This document shows positions 1 through 7,362 of a stretch of 64,000 nucleotides of DNA, piece after piece. The stretch spans positions 57,152 through 121,151 of the forward strand of contig JANQRL010000010.1 in NCBI GenBank assembly GCA_028284605.1, given 5' to 3'. A program made the translations under genes and the position numbers. The stretch comes from Paracoccaceae bacterium (GTDB lineage: Bacteria; Pseudomonadota; Alphaproteobacteria; Rhodobacterales; Rhodobacteraceae). The notes under the pieces were generated by a model. It made no database searches. It saw only the letters and a program-made list of their open reading frames with translations, and had not been told where the DNA came from. How positions within the stretch are numbered: the first letter of the stretch is position 1; each line of letters opens with the position of its first letter.

Positions 1-86
1 GCGCCATAGATGTCGTTGGTCTCGGCGAGGACCGGCAGGGCGAGGCAGGAGGCGAGCGTGGACAGCAGCAGACGGGATCGGGTCAT
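1..86 (-). CDS. N-terminal fragment of a secreted protein (cut by window edge)
   Basis: The reverse strand reads ATG at 86-84 followed by 28 codons that run off the left edge of the window. The peptide begins MTRSRLLLSTLASCLALPVL and then AETNDIYG. This is a typical Sec signal peptide: a basic N-terminus, a leucine-rich core and a likely cleavage after VLA. The mature protein lies outside the window, so no function can be given. It is divergent from the ABC transporter genes that follow, and the roughly 200 bases between them must carry both promoters. Confidence 0.6.
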   Translation of the reverse strand, partial: MTRSRLLLSTLASCLALPVLAETNDIYG

Positions 87-282
87 GCGGAGGGCCTTTC
101 ATAAGGTAAGGAGAGCGTCCGCAGGGTTTTGCGCCCGCGTAACAGGCATGTGGCGGTCCGTTGACGCTTCGACGAAGCTTTTGTTGCACGTCCATGGCGC
201 CGCCGATGCGCCGGGCGCTGGACAGTTCCGGCGCGGGGTCCATAGTCTCTGGCCAAGGACCAACCGGGAGAGGACAATATCC

Positions 283-1104
283 ATGTCTGCCAAATATCTC
301 ATCGCCACCGGCCTCGGCGCCACGCTGGCCCTGACTGCAACGACCGCCCTCGCGCAGGGCGACTGTGCCGCCGGCCTCACGCTGGAAGACGGCAAGCTCA
401 CCGTCGCCACCGGCAATCCCGCCTTCTACCCCTGGGTGATGAACGACGACCCGGACTCGGGCGAAGGCTTCGAGGCCGCGGTGGCCTATGCCATGGCCGA
501 GGAGATGGGCTTTGCCGCCGACGATGTCGTCTGGGTTCGCACCTCCTTCGATGAGGCGATCCAGCCGGGCGTGAAGAATTTCGACGTCAACATCCAGCAA
601 TACTCGATCACGCCCGAGCGGGACGAGGTGGTGGATTTCTCGGTCGCCTATTACGACGCGCCGATGGCTGTGCTGCTGGCCCCGGGGGTGGAGAGTGAGG
701 CCTCGCTGGAGGCGATCAGGGCGCTGAAATGGGGGGCCATGGGCACCACCACGGCGGTGCCGATGCTGAATGAGGTGGTGCAGCCCGAGAGTGCGCCGCT
801 GCTCTACGGCGACAATGTCGACGTGAACGCCGCGATGATGGCGAACCAGATCGACGCGGCGCTCTTCGATCTGCCGACGGCACTCTTCCTGAGCGCGGTG
901 ATGATCGAAGGCTCCACCGTGCTCGGTCAGTTCCCGGCGGACCGGTCGGAGAACCCCGACCAGTTCGGCATGCTGATGGAGGATGGCAATCCGCTGAAAG
1001 CCTGCGTCGACGCCGCGCTCGAGGCGATGAAGGCGGATGGGCGGCTCGCGGCCATCGAGGCGGAATGGCTTCAGGACGCGACCGGCGTGCCGGTCATCGA
1101 ATAG
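283..1104 (+). CDS. Amino-acid ABC transporter periplasmic substrate-binding protein
   Basis: This is a 273-residue family-3 solute-binding protein. It captures a polar amino acid in the periplasm and delivers it to the permease encoded next. The first 24 residues form a signal peptide ending ALA-QG. The SBP_bac_3 signature is visible around residue 105 as SITPERDEVVDFS, followed by AYYDAP. The reading frame is open further upstream, but ATG 283 is chosen because it starts the signal peptide and follows the purine-rich GGGAGAGGA at 266-274. It is the first gene of a three-gene operon with 1104/1111 and 1959/1961 junctions. The exact substrate cannot be read from the sequence. Confidence 0.9.
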   Translation: MSAKYLIATGLGATLALTATTALAQGDCAAGLTLEDGKLTVATGNPAFYPWVMNDDPDSGEGFEAAVAYAMAEEMGFAADDVVWVRTSFDEAIQPGVKNFDVNIQQYSITPERDEVVDFSVAYYDAPMAVLLAPGVESEASLEAIRALKWGAMGTTTAVPMLNEVVQPESAPLLYGDNVDVNAAMMANQIDAALFDLPTALFLSAVMIEGSTVLGQFPADRSENPDQFGMLMEDGNPLKACVDAALEAMKADGRLAAIEAEWLQDATGVPVIE

Positions 1105-1110
1105 GCTTTG

Positions 1111-1959
1111 GTGGTTCTCGATCAGGGCCCGGGCGCGGCGACGCCCGGCCCGACCCGCAGGCAACTTCATGAGGCACGGCTCCGGCGGCGGTCCCTGACC
1201 ATCGCGACGCTCAGCACCGTGGGCGTTGTGCTGGCGATCTATCTGCTGGTCCCGCTCGCACCGGGCTGGGAGCGGGTGCAGCGCAGCTTCTTCAACGGCG
1301 AGATCCTGGTCGAGACCTTCCCGACCCTGCTCCGCGCCTTCACCATCGATGTGATGATCTTCCTCTGGTGCGCCCCGGCCATCGCTATCTGGGCGCTGGT
1401 GATCGCGCTCTGCCGGGATGTGCGGAACCCGGCGCTCTATCCGCTGAAGCTCTTCGCCATCGCCTACACGGATGTCTTCCGCGGTGTGCCGGTGATCCTC
1501 GTGGTCTATCTGATCGGCTTCGGCGTGCCGGGGCTGGGCCTGCCAAGGCCCTGGAATTCCCCGTATATCTGGGGCTCCGTGGCGCTGGTCCTGACATATT
1601 CGGCCTATGTCGCGGAAATCTACCGCTCGGGCATCGAGTCGATCCATCCAAGCCAGCGGGCCGCGGCGGAGAGCCTCGGGCTCAGCCAGTGGCACGTGAT
1701 GCGCGATGTGATCCTGCCTCAGGCCCTGCGCCGGGTCGTGCCCGCGAACATGAACATGCTGATCGCGCTGCAGAAGGACGTCGCACTCTTGAGCTTCATC
1801 GGCCCGGTGGAGATTTTCCGGCAGGCCGGGGTGTTCAAATCGCTCTTGGCGAACTTCACGCCCTATGTCGGCGCCGCGATCATCTTTCTCGCCGTCACCA
1901 TCCCCGCCACCCGCTATGCCGACCGGCTGATCGCGCGGCAGGCCCGCGCGCGGAGCTAG
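1111..1959 (+). CDS. Amino-acid ABC transporter permease
   Basis: This 282-residue inner-membrane protein forms the channel of the amino-acid importer. Several hydrophobic segments are evident, the first near residues 28-48. The cytoplasmic EAA loop that contacts the ATPase is seen as AAESLGLSQWHVMRDVILPQ near residues 190-210. The start is either TTG 1108 or GTG 1111. GTG is preferred, though no strong ribosome-binding site is visible and translation may be coupled to the upstream stop at 1104. The N-terminus is about 30 residues longer than the membrane core requires. Operon position between the binding protein and the ATPase supports the call. Confidence 0.9.
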   Translation: MVLDQGPGAATPGPTRRQLHEARLRRRSLTIATLSTVGVVLAIYLLVPLAPGWERVQRSFFNGEILVETFPTLLRAFTIDVMIFLWCAPAIAIWALVIALCRDVRNPALYPLKLFAIAYTDVFRGVPVILVVYLIGFGVPGLGLPRPWNSPYIWGSVALVLTYSAYVAEIYRSGIESIHPSQRAAAESLGLSQWHVMRDVILPQALRRVVPANMNMLIALQKDVALLSFIGPVEIFRQAGVFKSLLANFTPYVGAAIIFLAVTIPATRYADRLIARQARARS

Positions 1960-1960
1960 G

Positions 1961-2692
1961 ATGGCGAAACTGGAACTCAGGGGCGTCGAGAAATCCTTCG
2001 GCGCCAACCGGGTCTGCCGGGGGATCGACCTCGATGTGGGCGAGGGGGAGTTGGTCTGCCTGATCGGGGCGAGCGGGTCGGGCAAGTCGACGCTCCTGCG
2101 CTGCATCAACCTTTTGGAGCCCATCGACGAAGGCGAGATTTTCCTCGACGGGGTGGATATCGCCGAGCCGGGCCTCGATCCCGAGCCGATCCGGCGCCGC
2201 ATCGGGATCGTGTTTCAGGCTTACAATCTCTTTCCGCACATGACAGCCGAAGAGAACGTCATGCTCGCGCCCCGGCGGGTCCATGGGCACTCCCGCGAGG
2301 AGCTACGGCCCCGGGTCACGGCGCTGTTCGAGCGGTTCGGGCTGGCGGATCGGATGGGACATTACCCGGATCAGCTGTCCGGCGGGCAGCAGCAGCGGGT
2401 GGCGGTGGTCCGGGCGCTCGCCATGCGGCCCGAGGTGATGCTCCTTGATGAGGTCACCTCGGCGCTCGATCCGATGCTGGTGGGCGAGGTGCTGGACGCG
2501 TTGAAAGCGCTGAAGGCCGACGGGATGACCATGGTCGTGGCGACTCATGAGATGAGCTTCGCTCGAGAAGCTGCTGATAAAGTGTGCTTTCTCTCTGATG
2601 GATTGATCGTGGAAGAGGGGCCGCCAGAGACCCTTTTCACTGATCCCAAAGAGTCCGAAACCCGGTCCTTCCTCGCGCGCTCGCTGAAGTAG
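1961..2692 (+). CDS. Amino-acid ABC transporter ATP-binding protein
   Basis: This is the 243-residue nucleotide-binding subunit that powers the importer at the inner face of the membrane. It shows Walker A GASGSGKST (around residue 37), the Q-loop in VFQAYNLFPHMT, the signature LSGGQQQR (around 140), Walker B VMLLDEVTSALD (around 160) and the H-loop VATHEM. The ATG lies one base after the permease stop, so the two are translationally coupled. Its length matches the polar amino-acid (GlnQ/HisP-like) ATPases. It closes the operon, and no clear terminator follows; the next 490 bases hold paired palindromes instead. Confidence 0.93.
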   Translation: MAKLELRGVEKSFGANRVCRGIDLDVGEGELVCLIGASGSGKSTLLRCINLLEPIDEGEIFLDGVDIAEPGLDPEPIRRRIGIVFQAYNLFPHMTAEENVMLAPRRVHGHSREELRPRVTALFERFGLADRMGHYPDQLSGGQQQRVAVVRALAMRPEVMLLDEVTSALDPMLVGEVLDALKALKADGMTMVVATHEMSFAREAADKVCFLSDGLIVEEGPPETLFTDPKESETRSFLARSLK

Positions 2693-2793
2693 CGGCGATC
2701 GGGGCCGATCCCGGTGCCGCCGGTGACGGGGGGCCGTTGAGGAGGGCGTGATTTCCCCGAACCGCCATGGCCGAGGCGCGGCCCCGCCGCGCG

Positions 2794-2836
2794 CAAGGGC
2801 TTTCGAAAGCCCTTGTCACTCCCTTCGAAGGGAGTG
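2794..2836. repeat. Paired palindrome element A
   Basis: Two perfect palindromes are separated by one base. The first (2794-2815) has arms CAAGGGCTTTC/GAAAGCCCTTG. The second (2817-2836) has arms CACTCCCTTC/GAAGGGAGTG. Both centre on TTCGAA. This is one of ten such elements in the window and lies in a convergent intergenic region. Confidence 0.85.
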
Positions 2837-2868
2837 GGCCCATGGGGCGAACGGTCCGCGACGGGCGG

Positions 2869-2911
2869 CAAAGCCTTCGAAGGCTTTGGCCAATCCCTTT
2901 GTAGGGATTGG
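2869..2911. repeat. Paired palindrome element B
   Basis: The first palindrome (2869-2888) has arms CAAAGCCTTC/GAAGGCTTTG. After one base, the second (2890-2911) has arms CCAATCCCT/AGGGATTGG around a TTGT loop. It has the same build as the element 32 bases upstream but entirely different arms. Confidence 0.85.
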
Positions 2912-3183
2912 GTCCCCGGGCAGGCGGTGCGCACCCGGGGGCGGAGCCTTCGGTTCCGGCGCATCGCGACCCGTTTCGACGAACGGGTCTCTCCGCCCTC
3001 GGCCTCGTACGCCCCACATCGGTCACGCCGCAGAGGCGATGTGCGTCGATTCAGCCGCGACCTTGGCCGACACCACCGCACTCATCCAGGATGCTCCGGT
3101 AAAACCCGGCCATGGCGCTGCGCCCCGGTCCGGAGCCCCGTCCGATCCCGGCGTCACAATGCCCGCTTCATGGGGGATCGGAT

Positions 3184-3546
3184 CTACATGAAGCCCAGTT
3201 CGAGCCGGGCCTCGTCGGACATCATGTCCATGCCCCATTGCGGCTCCCAGGTGAGTTCCACATCCACCTGTTTCACCCCCGGCAGGGGCTCGATGGCGTC
3301 CGCCACCCAGCCCGGCATCTCCCCCGCCACCGGGCAGCCCGGGGCGGTGAGCGTCATGATGACCTTCACCTCGTTCTCCTGGCTGATGTCGATCGTGTAG
3401 ACCAGCCCGAGATCGAAGATATTGACCGGAATCTCCGGATCATAGACCGAGCGGACCGCCTCGACGATCGGGTCGTAGAGATCGTGGTCGGTGCTCGACG
3501 GGGCGATCAGCGGGGTCCCTTCGAGGGGCGGGCTCTGGTCGGTCAT
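3184..3546 (-). CDS. DUF59 / MIP18-family Fe-S cluster assembly protein (SufT-like)
   Basis: This is a 120-residue protein of the metal-sulfur cluster assembly (DUF59) family. The family is linked to maturation of cytoplasmic Fe-S proteins. The diagnostic core is VRSVYDPEIPVNIFDLGLVY (residues 31-50), followed by MTLTAPGCPVAGEMPGW, which holds the conserved cysteine (Cys71), and a C-terminal VELTWEPQWG segment. Length and motif order match the SUF-associated members found in alphaproteobacteria, although no suf genes are in this window. It lies 71 bases downstream of the aquaporin gene on the same strand and could be read through from the ars operon. Confidence 0.85.
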   Translation of the reverse strand: MTDQSPPLEGTPLIAPSSTDHDLYDPIVEAVRSVYDPEIPVNIFDLGLVYTIDISQENEVKVIMTLTAPGCPVAGEMPGWVADAIEPLPGVKQVDVELTWEPQWGMDMMSDEARLELGFM

Positions 3547-3617
3547 GGCGGCCTCTGCGATGCTGGGCGGGAATATAGGAAAGCCGGGCCGGGCCGTCCA
3601 GTGCGATGGGGTGCGGC

Positions 3618-4295
3618 TCAGGCGTTGGCCGGGGTCCGGTCGCGGCCGATCAGCCAGCCGATCAGGACCACGGCGAGGACCGCGCCCACGCCCTGCGCGG
3701 CGATGAAGCCGGGCAGGTCCACGGGCCGGATGCCGGAGAATGTGTCGGTGAAGGCGCGGCCGATGGCGACGGCGGGATTGGCAAACGAGGTCGAGGCGGT
3801 GAACCAGTAGGCCGCGGTGATGTAGAGCCCGACCAGCCAGGGCACCGCCTCGGCCCGGAACCGGATCCCGGCGAGGATCGTGCCGACCAGCCCGAAGGTG
3901 GCGACGATCTCGGCGAGCCATTGCGGTGGGCCGGTGCGCACGGTCTGGCTGACCTGCACGATCTGGAGGTCGAACATGGCATGGGCGAGGAGCGCGCCCG
4001 CGATCCCACCCGCGATCTGGGCCGCCATGTAAGGTGCCGCTTCCGCCCAACTGTGTTCGCGACGGAGCGCGAAGGCCAAGGTCACTGCGGGGTTGAAATG
4101 CGCCCCCGAGATCGGCCCGAGGATGGTGATCAGCACCACGAGGATCGCGCCCGTAGGAATCGTGTTGCCGAGGAGGGCCAGGGCCACATCGTCGGTCAGG
4201 CTGTCGGCCATGATGCCGGAGCCGACCACGGTGCAGACGAGCAGAGCCGTGCCGAGCGCTTCGGCGGTCAGCCGTCGGGGGAGGTCGTAGGCCAT
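3618..4295 (-). CDS. aqpS: MIP/aquaporin-family channel, likely arsenite exit channel (AqpS-like)
   Basis: This 225-residue membrane channel has both halves of the aquaporin fold. NPA boxes are seen as HFNPAVT (around residue 65) and FANPAVAIGR (around 175), and six hydrophobic spans are evident. It directly follows arsR and arsC on the same strand (23 bases after arsC). The same arrangement in Sinorhizobium meliloti encodes AqpS, which lets arsenite leave the cell down its gradient after arsenate is reduced. No ArsB or Acr3 pump is present, which makes the channel the only visible exit route. The substrate is inferred from context, since the family also moves water, glycerol and metalloids. 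Confidence 0.82.
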   Translation of the reverse strand: MAYDLPRRLTAEALGTALLVCTVVGSGIMADSLTDDVALALLGNTIPTGAILVVLITILGPISGAHFNPAVTLAFALRREHSWAEAAPYMAAQIAGGIAGALLAHAMFDLQIVQVSQTVRTGPPQWLAEIVATFGLVGTILAGIRFRAEAVPWLVGLYITAAYWFTASTSFANPAVAIGRAFTDTFSGIRPVDLPGFIAAQGVGAVLAVVLIGWLIGRDRTPANA

Positions 4296-4318
4296 TGCGG
4301 GGTCTTTCGTGAGAGGGG

Positions 4319-4828
4319 TCAGGCGGGTTCCGACGAGCCGGCCTTGCCGAGCTGGTCGAGTTCGCGTTGCAGCGAGAGCCGGTCGAGAGTTTCCAGCGGC
4401 AGGCTGACAAAGGCCGAGATCCGCGCGCGCAGGATCCGGTAGGTCTCGGAAAACGCCTCGCGGATCACGCTGTCCGCGCCCTCGACCGAGGCCGGATCCG
4501 GGACGCCCCAATGGGCACTCATCGGCTGGCCGGGCCAGAACGGGCATTCCTCCGCCGCGGCGCGGTCGCAGACGGTGAGGACGAAGTGCATCTGCGGGGC
4601 ATCGGGACCGGCGAATTCGTCCCAGCTCTTGGAGCGCAGATCGGAGACGTCGTGGTTCAGGCCCTTCAGCAGGTCGAGCGTGTAGGGGTTCGGCTCCGGC
4701 AGCGGCTTCGACCCGGCGGAGAAGCCGCGGAACCTGCCGATCCCTTCGCGGTTGAGGATCGCCTCGGCGATGAGCGAGCGGGCGGAATTGCCGGTGCAGA
4801 GGAAGAGGACGTTCTTGCGGTCGGACAT
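4319..4828 (-). CDS. arsC: Arsenate reductase, low-molecular-weight phosphatase type
   Basis: This 169-residue enzyme reduces arsenate to arsenite in the cytoplasm. The phosphatase-like loop CTGNSARS starts at Cys11, and two further cysteines (Cys87 and Cys95, in VCDRAAAEECPFWPG) sit where thioredoxin-coupled ArsC proteins carry their redox relay. A DP pair occurs in HWGVPDP. The C-terminal 30 residues extend past the usual core. The start is ATG 4828, 14 bases after the arsR stop. With arsR upstream and the channel downstream it forms a compact three-gene resistance operon. Confidence 0.88.
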   Translation of the reverse strand: MSDRKNVLFLCTGNSARSLIAEAILNREGIGRFRGFSAGSKPLPEPNPYTLDLLKGLNHDVSDLRSKSWDEFAGPDAPQMHFVLTVCDRAAAEECPFWPGQPMSAHWGVPDPASVEGADSVIREAFSETYRILRARISAFVSLPLETLDRLSLQRELDQLGKAGSSEPA

Positions 4829-4842
4829 GGGGCTATCTCCGG

Positions 4843-5178
4843 TTAGCAGGACAGGGCAGCGAGATCGTCGAGGACCGGGCGGCAGAGCTCGGGCGCGCCG
4901 CCGCAGCAATCTTCGAGGAGGAAGGAGAGCAGCGCGCGGATGCCGGTGAGATCGGCCGCATAGATGATCTGGCGCCCGTCCCGGCGGGAGGTCAGGAGGC
5001 CGGCGGCGGTGAGCACCGAGAGATTGGCGGAGAGCGTGTTGGCGCGGACGTCGAGCATGCGCGCGATCTCTCCGGCGGGCAGACCGTCCGGGCCTTTCTG
5101 CACCAGCAGCCGGAATACGGCGAGCCGGGTCGGCTGCGAGAGTGCGGCGAAGGCGGCGAGCGCGGTTGTCTCTTCCAT
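4843..5178 (-). CDS. arsR: ArsR-family arsenite-responsive repressor
   Basis: This 111-residue winged-helix repressor should bind its own promoter and release on binding As(III). The DNA-recognition region is LDVRANTLSANLSVLTAAGLL (residues 42-62), with the wing RRDGRQIIYAAD. There is no ELCVCDL motif of the classical plasmid ArsR. Instead the C-terminus has Cys91, Cys92 and Cys99 (EDCCGGAPELC), the pattern of the Acidithiobacillus-type ArsR with a relocated metal site. It is the first gene of the operon. A weak dyad with AATA/TATT arms at about 5191-5205, just upstream of the start, could be its operator. Confidence 0.87.
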   Translation of the reverse strand: MEETTALAAFAALSQPTRLAVFRLLVQKGPDGLPAGEIARMLDVRANTLSANLSVLTAAGLLTSRRDGRQIIYAADLTGIRALLSFLLEDCCGGAPELCRPVLDDLAALSC

Positions 5179-5247
5179 ACTTCATGAATAATGGAACTAT
5201 TGAGGGCGGTCAATCCGAAGGAGGCAGACTTTCGAGGCCGGCGCGGC

Positions 5248-5292
5248 CGAGTTTTCGACGAAAACTCGATCCTGATTTTCGTCGAGAATCAG
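5248..5292. repeat. Paired palindrome element C
   Basis: The first palindrome (5248-5268) has arms CGAGTTTTCG/CGAAAACTCG around one base. The second (5272-5292) has outer arms CTGATT/AATCAG with one G-T pair inside. It lies between the ars promoter and the 3' end of the RimBK-like gene, and could stop transcription of the latter. Confidence 0.75.
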
Positions 5293-5303
5293 CGCCCTAC
5301 GGG

Positions 5304-6713
5304 TCAGCCGGCGGCTGCCTTGGCCTTCTTGCGCCGCATCGGGGCGGGTTTGGCGCGGCGCTCGATCTCCTCGTAAAGCGCTCCCGCGAGGTTCTTCTTC
5401 GTCGCCTTCTCGATGCCTTCCAGGCCGGGGCTCGAATTGACCTCCAGAACCTTGGGCCCGTCCTCGGCCCGCAGCAGATCGACGCCCGCGAGACCGAGCC
5501 CGAAGGCCCGCGCCGATTTCTCTGCCGCCGACCGCTCTGCCCGGCTGATCCGCACCGCCTCCGCCGTGCCGCCGCGATGCAGGTTGGAGCGAAAGTCGTC
5601 GCTGGCCGAGCGCCGCCGCATCGCCGCCACGACCTTGCCGGCGACGACCAGCAGACGGATGTCCTCCCCCGCCGCTTCGGCCACGAAATCCTGCACCAGG
5701 AAGTTCGCTTTCAGCCCCCGGAACGCATCGATCACCGATTGCGCGGCCTTCTTGGTCTCCGCCAGCACGACGCCCTTTCCTTGCGTCGATTCCAGCAGCT
5801 TCACGATCAATGGCGCGGTGCCCACGAGGCTGATCAGGTTGTCGGTGTCCTTTGGGCTGGCGGCAAAGGCGGTCACCGGCATGCCGATCTTGTGCCGCGC
5901 CAGCACCTGATGGGCGTGGAGCTTGTCGCGGCTGGCCGAGATGCCGGCGGAGGTGTTCACGCAATAGGTCCCCAGCGTCTCGAACTGGCGCACCACCGCC
6001 GTGCCGTAGGGGGTGATCGAGGCGCCAATGCGGGGGATCACCGCGTCGTAGCGCGGCAGGCGCTGGCCGTCATAGTGGATTTCCGGCGCCAGCGCGTTGA
6101 TCGCCATGTAGCAGCGGGTGGTGTCGATCACCTCGACGACATGGCCGCGCTCTTCGCCCTCATGGACGAGGCGCTGGGTCGAGTAGGTGTTGGGCTCGCG
6201 GGAGAGCACGGCGATGCGCAGGGCGCGCGGCGGGGCGGCGGCGCGGATCTTCTTGGCGGAATAGACGTCGTAGCTGCGCTCCGGGCGCAGGAACCGTTCG
6301 GTCGGCTGCACCACCACCTCCTCGCGCAGCGCCTGACGGCCGAGCAGCATCCGGCTGGCCATAGTAGCGCGGTCGGTGAGCGTGATCTCGATCGGCCAGC
6401 CCTGATCGTCGCCGACATCGAGCAGGGTCTCGATGACATAGCGCATCTCCGTCTCGCCATTGGAGCTGGTGACCTCGCGGCGGTCCACGACGGTGGCGGA
6501 GCAGGGGATCGACAGGTCCTCGCGCCCCGGCACCGGATGGACGGCGAAGCGGACCTTGGGCTGGGTGGCAGGGCCGAATGTCTCGATATCGAAGGCATGG
6601 AGCGCCGAGGTCCGCGCCCCGGTATCGACCTTGGCCTTCAGCGCCGGCAGGCCGAGATCGGGCAGGGCGAGCCATTCCTCCCAGCCGAGGCGGATCGTCG
6701 TGTCGTCGAGCAT
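5304..6713 (-). CDS. RimB-like protease / RimK-like ATP-grasp glutamate ligase fusion
   Basis: This is a 469-residue two-domain protein. Residues 1-160 form an ATP-dependent zinc protease or retropepsin-like (RimB/DUF) domain with the active-site motif [13 protein letters not shown], where Asp30 is the likely catalytic residue. Residues 170-465 form a RimK-type ATP-grasp ligase with [19 protein letters not shown], a glycine-rich loop STQGKGV and the metal-binding [17 protein letters not shown]. The family adds or edits glutamates on protein tails such as ribosomal S6. The end is Lys/Ala-rich. The ATG at 6713 follows GGGAGGG at 6721-6727. The target protein is unknown. The gene is last in a minus-strand run with the ArsC-like gene and the MFS transporter. 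Confidence 0.85.
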   Translation of the reverse strand: MLDDTTIRLGWEEWLALPDLGLPALKAKVDTGARTSALHAFDIETFGPATQPKVRFAVHPVPGREDLSIPCSATVVDRREVTSSNGETEMRYVIETLLDVGDDQGWPIEITLTDRATMASRMLLGRQALREEVVVQPTERFLRPERSYDVYSAKKIRAAAPPRALRIAVLSREPNTYSTQRLVHEGEERGHVVEVIDTTRCYMAINALAPEIHYDGQRLPRYDAVIPRIGASITPYGTAVVRQFETLGTYCVNTSAGISASRDKLHAHQVLARHKIGMPVTAFAASPKDTDNLISLVGTAPLIVKLLESTQGKGVVLAETKKAAQSVIDAFRGLKANFLVQDFVAEAAGEDIRLLVVAGKVVAAMRRRSASDDFRSNLHRGGTAEAVRISRAERSAAEKSARAFGLGLAGVDLLRAEDGPKVLEVNSSPGLEGIEKATKKNLAGALYEEIERRAKPAPMRRKKAKAAAG

Positions 6714-6818
6714 TGGGCCCTCCCTGGCGGCCTGAGCCAAGCCTATCGGCGGGCCCGCGCGAGGGCAAACGGGGTCCGGGCGCGCCCAGCCTCGTCGCGG
6801 CCGCCCGGACAGGTCCGG

Positions 6819-7301
6819 TCAGGCCGCGGGCGCTTCCATCTTTGGCGCGGGGCCACCCGGTGGCCGTGCCATCGCGGCCAGGGCGCCGTCCGGCAGGCTG
6901 ACCAGGATCGACAGCCGCAGGGTCAGGATCCGGTAGATCCGGGCCAGGGTCAGGCAGGTGCTGTGGCCCGACCCGAGGAGATCAGGCAGCGGCCAGTGCA
7001 GGAGGAGCGGCTGCGGCCAGCCCGCCGGTACGCGGGCCGGGATCGGCTGCGGCGTCAGGGAGATCAGCGCCACGGCCGGCGGACCGGATGTCAGCGCGCC
7101 GACTATGTCCTGCGGGTGGAGTTGCGCGACGTTGTGGCGGTGGCGGCTGAGGAACCGCAGCAGATCGGGATTCGGCAGCGCGGCCGGGTTGGACCCGCCG
7201 GATCGCGCCGCGAACCGGCCGTCGCCGAGCCGGTTCAGAACCGCGGCGGCCATCGGCGCACGGACGGCATCGCCCTCGCCGAGGAAGATCACATGCTGCA
7301 C
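6819..7301 (-). CDS. ArsC/LMW-phosphatase-like protein lacking the catalytic cysteine
   Basis: This 160-residue protein is clearly related to the nearby ArsC. VIFLGEGDAVRAPMAAAVLN aligns with VLFLCTGNSARSLIAEAILN. Further matches are GRF, PNPDLLRFL, LHWPLPD versus AHWGVPD, and IYRILTLRLSILVSLP versus TYRILRARISAFVSLP. The nucleophilic cysteine is replaced by glycine (residue 8), and the two relay cysteines are absent, so arsenate reductase or phosphatase chemistry is not expected. GTG 7301 is preferred because GGGAG lies 8 bases before it and homology starts there; an in-frame GTG at 7361 is the alternative. It lies between an MFS transporter gene and the RimBK-like gene on the same strand. 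A binding or regulatory role is possible but not shown. Confidence 0.7.
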   Translation of the reverse strand: MQHVIFLGEGDAVRAPMAAAVLNRLGDGRFAARSGGSNPAALPNPDLLRFLSRHRHNVAQLHPQDIVGALTSGPPAVALISLTPQPIPARVPAGWPQPLLLHWPLPDLLGSGHSTCLTLARIYRILTLRLSILVSLPDGALAAMARPPGGPAPKMEAPAA

Positions 7302-7362
7302 GGGCGGTCGCTCCCATGGCGGGTGTCGCCAGCCGCCATAGAGCAGAGGTCTTGATCTCACG

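Larger units (their letters stand above)
2693..3183. other. 491-base gap without a convincing gene; holds two palindrome pairs
   Basis: Several reading frames are open on both strands here, but none has a recognisable product, a ribosome-binding site or normal codon choice. They are products of high GC. The structured content is two pairs of perfect or near-perfect palindromes at 2794-2836 and 2869-2911, listed separately. The flanking genes converge (ABC ATPase on plus, DUF59 protein on minus). Confidence 0.6.

Noticed and set aside
5142..7355. 737-codon plus-strand frame across the RimBK-like and ArsC-like genes
   Set aside because: It is opposite two genes with clear homology and lacks a credible start, ribosome-binding site or domain.
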